In this document: positions 51,698 to 60,627 of the stretch, piece after piece
How positions within the stretch are numbered: position 1 is the first letter of the stretch
Layout of the letters: each line of letters begins with the position of its first letter
Assembly: GCF_004785795.1 (NCBI RefSeq)
Contig: NZ_SRRO01000001.1
Span: forward strand, 1,736,001 to 1,800,000
Origin: Nocardioides eburneiflavus
GTDB lineage: Bacteria; Actinomycetota; Actinomycetes; Propionibacteriales; Nocardioidaceae
Length of the DNA stretch: 64,000 nucleotides
Direction of reading: 5' to 3'
Program-made: the position numbers and the translations under genes
Notes under the pieces: generated by a model
Databases searched by the model: none
Told to the model about the DNA's origin: nothing
What the model saw: the letters and a program-made list of their open reading frames with translations, nothing else

Positions 51698-52528
51698 ATG
51701 AGGCGGACCGTGGGGGCGCGGCTGCGATCGGGACTGTGCGCCGTCTTCGGCACCTGGCCCCTGTTCGAGGTGCGCAACAAGGTCCTCCACTGGCCCGGCG
51801 CCGTCCGGGCCCACGTCCTGGAGCGCAGCGAGGTACGCCGCCTGCGGCCGACCGTCGTCGTCCCGCAGGCGCTCGTCACCACCGTCGTGCCGACCTACCG
51901 CCGGCCCGAGTCCCTCGCACGTGCCGTGCGCAGCGCCCTCGACCAGACCGTGCGCGACCACGTCGTGATGGTCGTCGACGACGGCGCGGGACTCCCGCCG
52001 CTGCCGCACGACGACCGGCTCGTGGCCGTCTCGCTCGGCCGCAACACCGGGCGTGCCGGCGTCGTGCGCAACGTCGGCATCGCGCTCTCGCGCTCGACCT
52101 ACCTCGCCTTCCTCGACGACGACAACGAGTGGCGACCGCACCACCTCGCCACCGCGCTCGAGGCGCTGACCGGTCCCGCGGACCCCGTCGAGCTCGTCTA
52201 CACCGGCGTGGAGCGCGTACGGCCCGACGGCACCACGCTCGACGTGCTGGCGCGGCCGTTCGCGCGGGGCACCCTGCGGGAGTCCTGCTTCGTCGACACC
52301 AACAGCATCGTCGTGCGCAGGGGCCGTGGCGTGCGCTTCAGCCGCCTGCCGCGCTCGGGACCGAACCTGCCCGGCGAGGACTGGGAGCTGGTGTGGCGGC
52401 TGAGCCGTCGGCTGCGCGTGCGGAACGTCCCCGAGACGACCGTCACCTACCTCGTGAATCCCGCGAGCTACTTCACCCGGTGGGAGGCACCCACCGCGCA
52501 CCGGGACGCCCAGGAGGTCCCGCGATGA
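51698..52528 (+). CDS. glycosyltransferase family 2
   Basis: A 276-residue GT-A enzyme with a GGGGGAGGA region before the start. After a 60-residue basic/hydrophobic N-terminus it has T-V-V-P-T-Y-R-R-P-E-S-L and D-D-D-N-E-W-R, which are the nucleotide-sugar and metal-binding regions. P-G-E-D-W-E-L-V-W-R-L-S is the acceptor/catalytic-base region. It transfers a sugar to a growing glycan. Its stop overlaps the next glycosyltransferase-like gene by four bases (ATGA), so the pair is translationally coupled. Confidence 0.85.
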   Translation: MRRTVGARLRSGLCAVFGTWPLFEVRNKVLHWPGAVRAHVLERSEVRRLRPTVVVPQALVTTVVPTYRRPESLARAVRSALDQTVRDHVVMVVDDGAGLPPLPHDDRLVAVSLGRNTGRAGVVRNVGIALSRSTYLAFLDDDNEWRPHHLATALEALTGPADPVELVYTGVERVRPDGTTLDVLARPFARGTLRESCFVDTNSIVVRRGRGVRFSRLPRSGPNLPGEDWELVWRLSRRLRVRNVPETTVTYLVNPASYFTRWEAPTAHRDAQEVPR

Positions 52529-53658
52529 CGACGCCGCGCATCGTGGTCGCCTCCCGCCGGGGCGTGGAGCAGAAGGTCTGGCAGGCCTCCCAGCTCGAGT
52601 TCGAGGACGTCGTCGCCGAGGTCGACGACGTGGCGTGGTGCCTGCCCCGGCCGCTGGGCGGAGGTCCCCCGGTACGTCTCGCCCACGGCCTGCTCAACCG
52701 GGCGGGACGTCCGCTGGGCCGGGACCGGCGTGCGCGGATGCGGCCACCGGTCGCCGGCGGTGACGACGTCGCCGCCCAGCTGTTCTTCGCGGTCTTCGCT
52801 GACGCCAACGAGATCGGGATGCTGCCGCTCGTGGGGCGTACGGCCCACGCTGCCGGCATCCGCATCGCCTGGATCGTCGAGCTGTGGACCCAGCAGCTGG
52901 CGCAGGCGTCGGACTACCTGCGGCAGCTGCGCGACTTCGACCACGTCATCGTGTCCAACCGCGCGGTCGTCGACGCGGTGCAGCAGATCACCGGCGTGCC
53001 GTGCTCCTACCTGCCGCTGGCCATCGACACCGACCGCTACGTCCCACCGGGGCACGGCGCACCCGCGCGGACGGTCGACGTCGCCAGCTGGGGCCGTCGC
53101 TTCGCCGGCACCCACGACCCGCTCGTGCAGGCCATGGCCGAGCAGCGGCTCTTCTACCACTTCGACACGGTGAGCGGCCCCTGGTCGGTCACCGACCACG
53201 CCGAGCACCGGCTCGTCCAGGCCCGGCTGCTGCAGCGCACCCGGTACTCGATCGTCTACCGGATCAACGACGAGCCCGGCCGCATCGACCGGACCGGCGG
53301 CGAGGAGTCGCTGACCAACCGGTACTTCGAGGCACTCGCGGCGGGCACGATCATGCTGGGCACGGCGCCGGACTCCACGGAGTGGGACGACGCGTTCCCG
53401 TGGCCGGACGCGGTCGTGAAGATCCCGGTGCCCGCGCCCGGGATCGTCAGCACGATCCGTGAGCTCGACGAGGACCCCGACCGGCTCGACCGGGCGCGCG
53501 TGGCGTCGGCGACGACCTTCCTGCGTCGGCACGACTGGGCGCACCGGTGGCAGGAGGTCCTGGCCCTGGCCGGGCTCGAGCCGCACCCCCGGCTGTCCCC
53601 CCGGCTCGACCGCCTCGGCGCGCGGCTGGCCACGTGGGACACGCGCGTGCCGTCGTGA
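52525..53658 (+). CDS. glycosyltransferase-like protein
   Basis: A 377-residue protein coupled to the preceding GT2 gene. The Y-L-P-L-A-I-D-T-D-R-Y and N-R-Y-F-E-A-L-A-A-G-T-I-M-L-G patterns, with S-T-E-W-D-D, are seen in bacterial GT-B enzymes in which a late Glu and a Gly-rich turn contact the nucleotide sugar. The N-terminal half is divergent. A C-terminal stretch with F-L-R-R-H-D-W-A-H-R-W matches the closing helix of such enzymes. The donor and acceptor are unknown. Confidence 0.75.
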   Translation: MTTPRIVVASRRGVEQKVWQASQLEFEDVVAEVDDVAWCLPRPLGGGPPVRLAHGLLNRAGRPLGRDRRARMRPPVAGGDDVAAQLFFAVFADANEIGMLPLVGRTAHAAGIRIAWIVELWTQQLAQASDYLRQLRDFDHVIVSNRAVVDAVQQITGVPCSYLPLAIDTDRYVPPGHGAPARTVDVASWGRRFAGTHDPLVQAMAEQRLFYHFDTVSGPWSVTDHAEHRLVQARLLQRTRYSIVYRINDEPGRIDRTGGEESLTNRYFEALAAGTIMLGTAPDSTEWDDAFPWPDAVVKIPVPAPGIVSTIRELDEDPDRLDRARVASATTFLRRHDWAHRWQEVLALAGLEPHPRLSPRLDRLGARLATWDTRVPS

Positions 53659-53693
53659 CGGTCCGTGCCTGACCCCGCCTGCCCCGAGCGGGC

Positions 53694-53709
53694 TACCCAC
53701 TTGTGGGGA
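53694..53709 (+). promoter_or_regulatory. TACCC..GTGGGGA motif upstream of the flippase operon
   Basis: TACCCACTTGTGGGGA contains the palindrome CCCAC-TT-GTGGG and lies 77 bases before the flippase GTG. A site sharing 13 of 16 bases occurs at 63923, upstream of the nucleotide-sugar operon. Two occurrences at the heads of two glycan operons suggest a shared regulator, though two sites are few. Confidence 0.4.
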
Positions 53710-53785
53710 GGGTGCTGCCGCACGTACGCAGCGGGTGCCGCCGACCGGGAGGCTGGGGAGCGTTCGTGAAAGGAGCACTGGGGGA

Positions 53786-55279
53786 GTGACGAGCACGCAC
53801 GAGAAGCGCAGGACGTCCTTCGACGCCGTCGTCGACACCGACGGCGTCGCCCGGGCGTCGCGCCACACGCTGCTGGCGCAGGTCGCCACGCAGGTCTCAC
53901 GCCTGGCCGTGAGCGTCATCCTGGCGCGCCTGCTGACGCCCCAGGAGTTCGGTGTCGTCGCCGCCGCGATGGTGGTCATGGTCGTCGCCTGGCAGCTGAC
54001 CGACCTGGGCACGGCGGCGGTGATCATCCAGCGCGAGGTCGTCGACGAGGCCCTCGTCAGCTCGGTCTTCTGGTTCAACCTGGCCTTCGGTGGGACCCTC
54101 TCGGCCCTCACCCTCGCCGGGGCACAGCCGCTCGCGGACGCCCTCGGCCAGCCGCAGGCCGCCCCCGCCATCCGGCTGCTGGCGGCCGTGTCGCTCCTCG
54201 GGGCGATCGGCAACATGCACCACGCGCTGCTGCGACGCACGATGCAGTTCGGCAGGCTCGCCACGATCACCATCGCCAACGCCGTCGTGAACAGCGTGCT
54301 GGGGATCGGGCTCGCGATCGCCGGGGCCGGGATCTGGGCCCTCGTCATCGGGACGGTGGCCGGGGTGGCCACGTCGACGGTCGCCGCGTGGTGGTTCATG
54401 TCGTGGCGTCCGTCGCTGGTCCTCAGCGTCCGCCGGCTCCGCGAGGTGGCGAGGTTCAGCATCCACTTCTTCTTCTCCAACAGCCTCGCGGTGGTCTTCG
54501 ACCAGCTCGACAAGGTCATCATCAGCCGGATGCTGGGCGGCGCCCCGCTCGGCACGTACGCGGTCGCGCAGCGCACGGTGCTCTCGCCTGTGCAGGCGGT
54601 GAGCGGCGCGGTCTCCACGGTCAGCTTCTCGGCGTTCGCCCGGGGACAGGACGACCCGGAGAAGCTGCGCGCGGGCGCCAGCCGGGCCGCCGGTGTGGTG
54701 GCGCTGGTCCTGCTCCCTGCGATGGTCGGGCTCGCCGTCCTGGCCGAGCAGGCGGTCGCGGTCGTCTACGGCCCGCAGTGGGAGGCGGCCGTGCCGGTCA
54801 TCCAGGTGCTCGGCCCCGTGGCCGCGGTGCAGGCGCTCGCCTGCATCACGGCGTCGGTGATGCTGGCGAAGGGCCGCAGCGACTGGCTCTACCGGTGGAC
54901 CCTCGCCTACTGCCTGGTCGGGGCCGCCGCCATGGCCGTCGCCGCCCAGTGGGGGCTGGTCGGCGTGAGCCTCGCACTGGCCACGGTCGTGGCCGTCCTC
55001 AAGCCGTTCGAGATGCGGATGGCACTGGGGCTGATCGACATGCGGTTGTCCACGTACGCCCGCACGTTGCTGCCGCACGTCCTGATCACCACGGTCATGG
55101 CGGTGACGGCCTGGCTGGTGGCGCAGGGGGTGGCGCAGGTGGGCGGCGGCTCGCTGGACCAGCTGCTCGCGGGGACGGCGGCGGGTGCGGTCGTGCACCT
55201 GGGACTGGCGTGGCTGTGCCGGGTCCCGGCACTCGACGACGCCCGTCGGGTCCTGGGCCGGTGGGCGGTACGGAAGTGA
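53786..55279 (+). CDS. oligosaccharide flippase (Wzx/MOP family)
   Basis: A 497-residue membrane protein with about 14 hydrophobic segments. It resembles the WzxC-like branch of the MOP flippases, with L-L-A-R-L-L-T-P-Q-E-F-G-V-V-A-A-A near residue 45 and a mid-protein F-D-Q-L-D-K-V-I-I-S-R-M-L-G. It would move lipid-linked repeat units across the membrane. The GTG start is supported by the short GGGGG stretch just upstream. It is followed by the chain-length-type and polymerase-type genes, the standard set of a Wzx/Wzy-dependent pathway. Confidence 0.88.
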   Translation: MTSTHEKRRTSFDAVVDTDGVARASRHTLLAQVATQVSRLAVSVILARLLTPQEFGVVAAAMVVMVVAWQLTDLGTAAVIIQREVVDEALVSSVFWFNLAFGGTLSALTLAGAQPLADALGQPQAAPAIRLLAAVSLLGAIGNMHHALLRRTMQFGRLATITIANAVVNSVLGIGLAIAGAGIWALVIGTVAGVATSTVAAWWFMSWRPSLVLSVRRLREVARFSIHFFFSNSLAVVFDQLDKVIISRMLGGAPLGTYAVAQRTVLSPVQAVSGAVSTVSFSAFARGQDDPEKLRAGASRAAGVVALVLLPAMVGLAVLAEQAVAVVYGPQWEAAVPVIQVLGPVAAVQALACITASVMLAKGRSDWLYRWTLAYCLVGAAAMAVAAQWGLVGVSLALATVVAVLKPFEMRMALGLIDMRLSTYARTLLPHVLITTVMAVTAWLVAQGVAQVGGGSLDQLLAGTAAGAVVHLGLAWLCRVPALDDARRVLGRWAVRK

Positions 55280-55344
55280 TCTGTCAGGGGGCGCGCCGAG
55301 GCGCCGCGATCGTCAGGAAGCGTGAGCACAGGTGGGAGAGCGAG

Positions 55345-55428
55345 ATGCATCGAGCAGGACTGAGGACGAGCGTGCCGTCGCCGGCGCGTCGCGACACGGC
55401 GGGAGGGCGGGCGCATGGATGCCGTTGA
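55345..55428 (+). CDS. possible 27-residue leader peptide ORF
   Basis: An ATG preceded by GGTGGGAGAGCGAG opens a 27-codon basic reading frame. It begins M-H-R-A-G-L and ends A-H-G-C-R, overlapping the start of the chain-length-type gene by 14 bases in another frame. This would allow translational coupling. There is no homology evidence, so it may be chance. Confidence 0.25.
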   Translation: MHRAGLRTSVPSPARRDTAGGRAHGCR

Positions 55429-56305
55429 CATCCTGAAGATCTGCTTCCGCCGCTGGTACGTCATGCTGCCGATCCTCATCGGGGCCGCCGGCGTCAGCTA
55501 CCAGCTGATCGAGACGCAGGAGACGACCTACACGGCCGCGGCGTCCTACGGTCTCGTCCAGCCGCGGCTGACGTCGGCCGGGAGCGAGGTCGAGCGCAAC
55601 CCCCTCGGCAGCGACGGCAGCGACCTGGTCGGTGCGGCGCTCGAGGCGCAGCTCAACTCGCGGGTGACCCAGCAGCTGCTCGGCAGCGAGACCACCCGCG
55701 GGTGGGGACCGGGCGAGTCGGAGAACGGCTCGTCCTACTCGGTGAAGATCCCGTTGTACGAGACGACCTACGAGGTCCGCGCCTACGGGCCCGACGAGCA
55801 GGAGGTCCAGGACGTCGTCAACCGGGTGATCGAGGCGGCACCCGGCATCGCGGACGAGCTGCAGACCCGGGCCGGCGCCCCGACCGCGGTGCGCTACGAG
55901 CCCTTCGTCCTCGCGCCCACCCAGGTGGACGCGCTGCCCGCGACCTCGACGCTCAAGCTCGTGATCGCCGTCATGGGGGTCGGGACGCTGGTCGGTGCGG
56001 CGTGGTCGATCGTCGCCGACCGCGTGCTGCGTCGCCGGCGCGTGGGCGGGGCCACGGCCACGCACTCCTGGCCGGCACCCTCCGACGAGGAGAACGACGC
56101 GCTCGACTCTCCCGATCCGTCCACGGCCGCCCGAGCGTCCATGGCCGGCGCCCCCGCAGGGAAGGCGAAGAACGGCCAGGCCGGCGGGGTGGAGCCCGCG
56201 CTGACGTCCGGGACGAAGCGGAACAAGAGCGGGAAGACCGCCGGATCGACCGGCCCGGGGGATGGGCGCCGCGAACGACGCCACCAGCCGCTGGTGCGGC
56301 GGTGA
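55415..56305 (+). CDS. Wzz-like polysaccharide chain-length protein
   Basis: A 296-residue membrane protein with one hydrophobic segment near residues 14-30 (W-Y-V-M-L-P-I-L-I-G) and a second near 172-195. The extracytoplasmic region lies between them. A long, disordered basic tail extends into the cytoplasm. This two-helix plan matches Wzz/co-polymerase proteins that set polymer length. No Walker box of an attached tyrosine kinase is present. It is followed three bases later by the polymerase-type gene. Confidence 0.78.
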   Translation: MDAVDILKICFRRWYVMLPILIGAAGVSYQLIETQETTYTAAASYGLVQPRLTSAGSEVERNPLGSDGSDLVGAALEAQLNSRVTQQLLGSETTRGWGPGESENGSSYSVKIPLYETTYEVRAYGPDEQEVQDVVNRVIEAAPGIADELQTRAGAPTAVRYEPFVLAPTQVDALPATSTLKLVIAVMGVGTLVGAAWSIVADRVLRRRRVGGATATHSWPAPSDEENDALDSPDPSTAARASMAGAPAGKAKNGQAGGVEPALTSGTKRNKSGKTAGSTGPGDGRRERRHQPLVRR

Positions 56306-56308
56306 GTC

Positions 56309-57889
56309 GTGGCCGCAGCCGTCCGTGACCCGGCGAGGCGCTCGGTGACCCGCTCGGTGACCCGCTCGGTGACCCGCTCGGTGACCCGCTCGGTGACCCG
56401 GCCGCTGCACCGGTCGGTGCGCAGCCTCGTGGTGCCGGTGGCGACCGGGTCCGTGGCGCTGGCGCTGCTCGTCGTCGCGGTCGTCCCGTTCACGGGCCTG
56501 ATCGGCGGTACGGCCACGGCGGCGTTGCTCGTGCTCGGGCTGCTCGTCGGACTGGTCGTCCTCTCGGCCAGGGACGGGTGCTCGATCCTGACCTGGGCCC
56601 TCGTGCTGCTCTTCCTCGTGCCCCAGCCCTACGTGCTCGTCGGGCCGCTGAAGTCGGTCGGCAACCCGGCCACGCTCGTGGCCCTCGCGGGACTGGCCAT
56701 CTGGGCCGCGTCACGCGTGCTGAACCTCAGCCAGGCGTCCGAGCTCAACCCCGTGCGCTGGGTCCTTCTCGTCTTCACGATCGCCGCGACGGCCGCGTAC
56801 GCCGCCGCGATGCTGCGCGACCTCACGACGTCGGAGAGCGCCAGTACCACCCGGGTGATCTTCGGCCACCTCGCGTTGCTGGGGGTGGCGTTGCTCGCCG
56901 TTGACGAGCTCGGCGCCCGCGACCGCATCAGCGTCCTGCTCCGACGCGTGGTCCTGCTGGGGGGAGTGGCAGCGCTCATCGGCATCGCGGAGTTCATGGT
57001 GCCGACGTTCGACTTCCGTGAGGTGATGCGCCTGCCCGGGCTCGCCGCCAACGTCGACCCGGAGTCGGTCTCGCGCTCGGGCTTCGACCGGATCACCGCC
57101 GGCGCCTCCCACCCCATCGAGTTCGCCGTGGTGACCGCGGCGCTGGTCCCGCTCGCCCTCCACTTCGTGATCCACACGCGGACCGGGCGGTGGCCCTACG
57201 CGCTGGCGCTCGTCGCCATGCTCGCCGCGATCCCGATGAGCGTGTCGCGCTCGGGGTTCCTGGCCCTCGCCGTGGGCTTCCTGTTCTACGCCGCCGCCCT
57301 CTCCCACCGCGGCCGACTCAACGCCCTCGTGCTCGGCCTCATCGGGGTGGCCGCCTTCCGCGCCATGGTCCCGGGACTCCTCGGCACGGTGCGCAGCCTG
57401 TTCCGCGACTCCGCCACCGACCCGAGCATCGCTGGCCGTACCGACGACTACGCCCAGATCCCCGGCCTCATGGAGGGCCACTGGTGGTGGGGGCGCGGGC
57501 TCGGCACGTTCGTGCCCGACGTCTACTTCTTCCTCGACAACCAGTTCCTCGCCGCCCTCCTCCAGGGTGGGGTCGTCGGCCTGGCCGTGTTCGTCGTGCT
57601 GCTCGTGGTCGGGATCGGGACCGCCCGCGGCGTCCGCCGGCGCGCGACCGACCCGGAGCTCCGGAGCCTGGGCCAGGCGCTCGCGGCGACGATCGCGTCG
57701 CTGGGCGTCTCGGGGTTCGTCTTCGACTTGCTGAGCTTCCGCCAGAGCGGGTTCCTGCTTTTCCTGGCGATCGGGTGCGCGGGTGCCCTGTGGAGCCTGG
57801 TCCGCCACGAGCCCAAGGTGCAGCACCGGCCTGCGCCCGCGCCTGCGCCCGAGCCGGGGGAGGTGCGATGGCTGTCGCCAGTGTCGTGA
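56309..57889 (+). CDS. O-antigen ligase/polymerase-like membrane protein
   Basis: A 526-residue protein with about twelve membrane segments. The Wzy_C-type region includes S-R-S-G-F-L-A-L-A-V-G-F near residue 312 and W-W-W-G-R-G-L-G-T near 392, typical of O-antigen ligases and polymerases. It would polymerise flipped repeat units or attach chains. The N-terminal 45 residues are cytoplasmic and carry five S-V-T-R repeats encoded by 12-bp tandem DNA units, each with an in-frame GTG. The GTG at 56309 is the assumed start. The last 22 bases overlap the next gene. Confidence 0.84.
   Translation: MAAAVRDPARRSVTRSVTRSVTRSVTRSVTRPLHRSVRSLVVPVATGSVALALLVVAVVPFTGLIGGTATAALLVLGLLVGLVVLSARDGCSILTWALVLLFLVPQPYVLVGPLKSVGNPATLVALAGLAIWAASRVLNLSQASELNPVRWVLLVFTIAATAAYAAAMLRDLTTSESASTTRVIFGHLALLGVALLAVDELGARDRISVLLRRVVLLGGVAALIGIAEFMVPTFDFREVMRLPGLAANVDPESVSRSGFDRITAGASHPIEFAVVTAALVPLALHFVIHTRTGRWPYALALVAMLAAIPMSVSRSGFLALAVGFLFYAAALSHRGRLNALVLGLIGVAAFRAMVPGLLGTVRSLFRDSATDPSIAGRTDDYAQIPGLMEGHWWWGRGLGTFVPDVYFFLDNQFLAALLQGGVVGLAVFVVLLVVGIGTARGVRRRATDPELRSLGQALAATIASLGVSGFVFDLLSFRQSGFLLFLAIGCAGALWSLVRHEPKVQHRPAPAPAPEPGEVRWLSPVS
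56342..56401 (+). repeat. five tandem 12-bp units in the polymerase-like gene
   Basis: TCGGTGACCCGC (last unit ending in G) is repeated five times without interruption, encoding S-V-T-R each time. Degenerate copies flank it on both sides. Because 12 is a multiple of three, unit gain or loss would lengthen or shorten the N-terminal tail without a frameshift. Every unit carries a potential GTG start. Confidence 0.95.
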
Positions 57890-58710
57890 TCCCGGCCCAC
57901 GACGAGGCCGCGTCGATCGGGCGTACGCTCCGGGCCCTGCGCACGGGCCTGGGCGGGCACGAGCTCGACATCGTCGTGGTCTGCAACGGCTGCTCCGACG
58001 ACACCGCGGAGGTCGCGCGACGCGCGGACCCCCGCGCGCGGGTCCTCGAGATCGCCCAGCCGTCGAAGAACGAGGCGGTCCGGGTCGGCAACGCAGCCAC
58101 CGACGTCTTCCCGCGCGTCCACCTCGACGCCGACATCGAGCTCGAGGGGTCCGCCGTGCTCGCGCTGCTGGCGCCGCTCGACGACGCGGGCGTGCTCGCC
58201 ACGGCGCCGCTGCGCAGCGTGCCGCGGGCGGGGTGCTCGCGATGGGTGCGGTGGTACTACGACGTCTGGGAGGCGCTGCCCAACGTCGAGTCCGGGCTGT
58301 TCGGGCGGGGCGTCGTGGTGCTGTCCCGCGAGGCGCAGGCCCGCGTCGCCGCGCAGGCGGAGATGATGAACGACGACCTCGGGATGTCCGACGCCTTCAG
58401 CGCCGCCGAGCGGCGCGTGGTCACCGGCGCCGTCGCGGTCGTCCGCCCACCGCGCACCGTGCCGGACCTCGTACGGCGGCGCATCCGCGTGGCCACCGGC
58501 AACACGCAGGCCGCCCGCCTCGGCGTACGGCGCCCGGCGTCGCGCACCCGGGTGCGCACGCTCGCCGGCCTGGCGGTGACCCGGCCGGGGCTGGCGCTGC
58601 GGGTGCCGGTCTTCCTCGGGGTCTACGTCGCCGCGGCACTGGGCGCCCGACGGGCGGTCCGGGCCGGCGACTTCCAGACCTGGCAGCGCGACGAGAGCTC
58701 GCGCACCTGA
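57868..58710 (+). CDS. glycosyltransferase family 2
   Basis: A 280-residue GT-A enzyme beginning V-V-I-P-A-H-D-E-A-A-S-I near residue 7. C-N-G-C-S-D-D-T-A binds nucleotide-sugar, and L-D-A-D-I-E-L is the DxD metal motif near residue 90. G-L-F-G-R-G and the M-N-D-D-L-G region are further family motifs. A C-terminal hydrophobic segment (about 245-262) may anchor it to the membrane. It overlaps the polymerase-type gene by 22 bases and ends the plus-strand polysaccharide genes. Confidence 0.85.
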   Translation: MAVASVVIPAHDEAASIGRTLRALRTGLGGHELDIVVVCNGCSDDTAEVARRADPRARVLEIAQPSKNEAVRVGNAATDVFPRVHLDADIELEGSAVLALLAPLDDAGVLATAPLRSVPRAGCSRWVRWYYDVWEALPNVESGLFGRGVVVLSREAQARVAAQAEMMNDDLGMSDAFSAAERRVVTGAVAVVRPPRTVPDLVRRRIRVATGNTQAARLGVRRPASRTRVRTLAGLAVTRPGLALRVPVFLGVYVAAALGARRAVRAGDFQTWQRDESSRT

Positions 58711-58763
58711 CGGAGCCGGGCGGAGCGGGGCGGAGCCGACCGGAGCAAGACCCGGGGGGCGCC

Positions 58764-59993
58764 TCAGGCGAGACGGGCCGGCGCCGGCAGGTCCGCGCCG
58801 AGGGCGACCAGGGTCGCTCCCGGGCTGAGCCGGTCGAGGTCGGCGCGGATCTCCCGGACGTAGACCGGGTTCATCGCCACCACCAGTCCGGCGGGGTCGT
58901 CGGCCAGGGTGGCGGGCGCCAGGATCGGGTGGCCCGTCCCCGCGACGTACTTGCCGGCGAGGTGTGGGTTGACGTCGACGACGGCGTCGACGAGTCCCGC
59001 GGTCGGTCCGAGGGCGTGCAGGAAGGCCGTCCCCTTGGAGCCGGAGCCCCACACCACCACCCGCCCGCTCCGGGCGTGCTCCTCGATCGTCCTCGCGAGC
59101 GAGTCGACCTGGGCCCGCGCCGCCGTGCGGAAGCCGACGGCAGCCCGGGCGAGCCGCTCCAGCTCGGCGTCCGGCAGGCGCATCGGTCGTGGCCGCCCGA
59201 CGGGCAGGGCCTCGACGAGGAGGTACTGGTCGCCGTAGGCGAGCGCGGCCGAGCGGACGACGAAGCCGGACGACTCGAAGAGCTCGACGGCGACGTCGCG
59301 GGTCAGGTAGTTGCAGTGCTCGTGGTAGACGTCCCAGAAGGCGCCCTCGGCGAGGATGCGCCCGGCCTCCGGGATCTCGACCAGCACGGGCACGTCCGGG
59401 CGCTCCGCCAGGCCGTGGCGCAGCGCGCGCAGGATGGCGCCGGGGTCGTCGACGTGCTCGAGCACGTGGCGCATCGCCACCGCGTCCACCGCCGCCAGGT
59501 CGGTCTCGGCGTCGTACGCCTCGGCGACCAGCGTGACGTGCGGGTCGGGCTCGCCGAAGCGGTGCGCGTCGACCGTCGGGTCCATGGCCAGCACGCGGCC
59601 GGCGCCGGCCGCGGCCAGCAGGCGGCTGAAGTCGCCGCGCCCCGCGCCGATCTCGAGGACGGTGCGGCCCCGGAGGGCCCAGGCGTCGACCCAGCGCTCG
59701 GCGAGCCCGCGCGCGTAGTCGAGGAAGGTGGTGGAGAAGGCCTGCGAGTCCTCGTAGCGGGCGCTGTAGGCCATGTCCTGCTCACCGAAGCGCCGGTTGG
59801 TCATCGCCCCGCAGCCGCGGCACAGCACGACCGCCAGGGCGCCCGTGGCGATCGAGACCGCCTCGGCCCGGCTGTCCATGACCAGGCAGCTGTGCACCGG
59901 GACGCTGGCCACGTCGTGCAACGGCTCGCCCCCGGGGCGCCCGCAGACCGGGCAGGGGCGTACGTCGAGCCGGTCAGGCGCCGGAGCCGACAA
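58764..59993 (-). CDS. zinc-finger class I methyltransferase (sugar C-methyltransferase-like)
   Basis: A 409-residue protein. An N-terminal zinc-binding module has C-P-V-C-G near residue 14 and C-R-G-C-G near 58. A SAM-binding domain follows (E-I-G-A-G-R-G-D-F near 117, then A-M-R-H-V-L-E-H-V-D-D). The C-terminal Rossmann-like domain has V-V-V-W-G-S-G-S-K-G-T near 312. This three-part plan is that of NDP-hexose C-methyltransferases. It shares that plan with the 61475-62707 protein. It overlaps the PIG-L gene by 20 bases and is the last gene of the operon. Confidence 0.85.
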   Translation of the reverse strand: MSAPAPDRLDVRPCPVCGRPGGEPLHDVASVPVHSCLVMDSRAEAVSIATGALAVVLCRGCGAMTNRRFGEQDMAYSARYEDSQAFSTTFLDYARGLAERWVDAWALRGRTVLEIGAGRGDFSRLLAAAGAGRVLAMDPTVDAHRFGEPDPHVTLVAEAYDAETDLAAVDAVAMRHVLEHVDDPGAILRALRHGLAERPDVPVLVEIPEAGRILAEGAFWDVYHEHCNYLTRDVAVELFESSGFVVRSAALAYGDQYLLVEALPVGRPRPMRLPDAELERLARAAVGFRTAARAQVDSLARTIEEHARSGRVVVWGSGSKGTAFLHALGPTAGLVDAVVDVNPHLAGKYVAGTGHPILAPATLADDPAGLVVAMNPVYVREIRADLDRLSPGATLVALGADLPAPARLA

Positions 59994-60627
59994 GGTCCAG
60001 CCTCGCCTTCCCGATCAGGAAGCCCTCGGCGTAGGGCGCGCGGCACTCCACACCGCGCAGGCGCATCAGCGCGAGGAAGGTCTCGTCGTCCCACCAGTCG
60101 CGGCCGACCTGGGAGGGGTAGACCTTGGTGAGCAGCTCGGCCTTGAGCCGGGCCTGCTCGGCGTCGAGGGGCACGTAGTGGGTCACGCGCCCCAGGTCGC
60201 CGTCCCACTTGGGGATCTCGTAGTGGAGGACGAGGGAGTCGCGCCACACCGTCGGCACCAGCTCGGCCAGGAGCCGGTGGTCCTGGTGGCTGTCGTCGCG
60301 GCGGGGGGCGAGGACCAGGTCGGGCGCGGGGTGCGAGCGTGCCGCATCCTCCAAGAGGTCCTTGACCGCCGACCAGTGGTCCGGCAGCCGGGAGTCCGGC
60401 AGCTGCCCGAACGTGACGCCGACCCCGGTCCCGTTGAACGCGACCGCGGCGTCCTCGGCCTCGAGCCGTCGTTCGGGGGAGCCGGTCAGGACGAGGTGGT
60501 GCACCTCCACCCCGGGCCGCTCCCGGAGCGCCAGCAGGGTCCCGCCGCAGCCGATCTCGACGTCGTCGGGGTGCGCCCCGACCGCCACGACCTGCAGCGG
60601 CCCTGCGGGCAGGTGCAGGTCCCTCAT
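59974..60627 (-). CDS. PIG-L family deacetylase
   Basis: A 217-residue zinc-dependent deacetylase of the LmbE/PIG-L family. It has V-G-A-H-P-D-D-V-E-I-G-C-G-G-T near residue 16 with catalytic Asp and His, and the later R-R-D-D-S-H-Q-D-H-R metal-binding segment. It removes N-acetyl groups from amino-sugar substrates. The overlaps of 4 bases with the cytidylyltransferase gene upstream and 20 bases with the methyltransferase gene downstream show coupled expression. A substrate such as an N-acetylated nucleotide-sugar is inferred. Confidence 0.87.
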   Translation of the reverse strand: MRDLHLPAGPLQVVAVGAHPDDVEIGCGGTLLALRERPGVEVHHLVLTGSPERRLEAEDAAVAFNGTGVGVTFGQLPDSRLPDHWSAVKDLLEDAARSHPAPDLVLAPRRDDSHQDHRLLAELVPTVWRDSLVLHYEIPKWDGDLGRVTHYVPLDAEQARLKAELLTKVYPSQVGRDWWDDETFLALMRLRGVECRAPYAEGFLIGKARLDLVGSGA

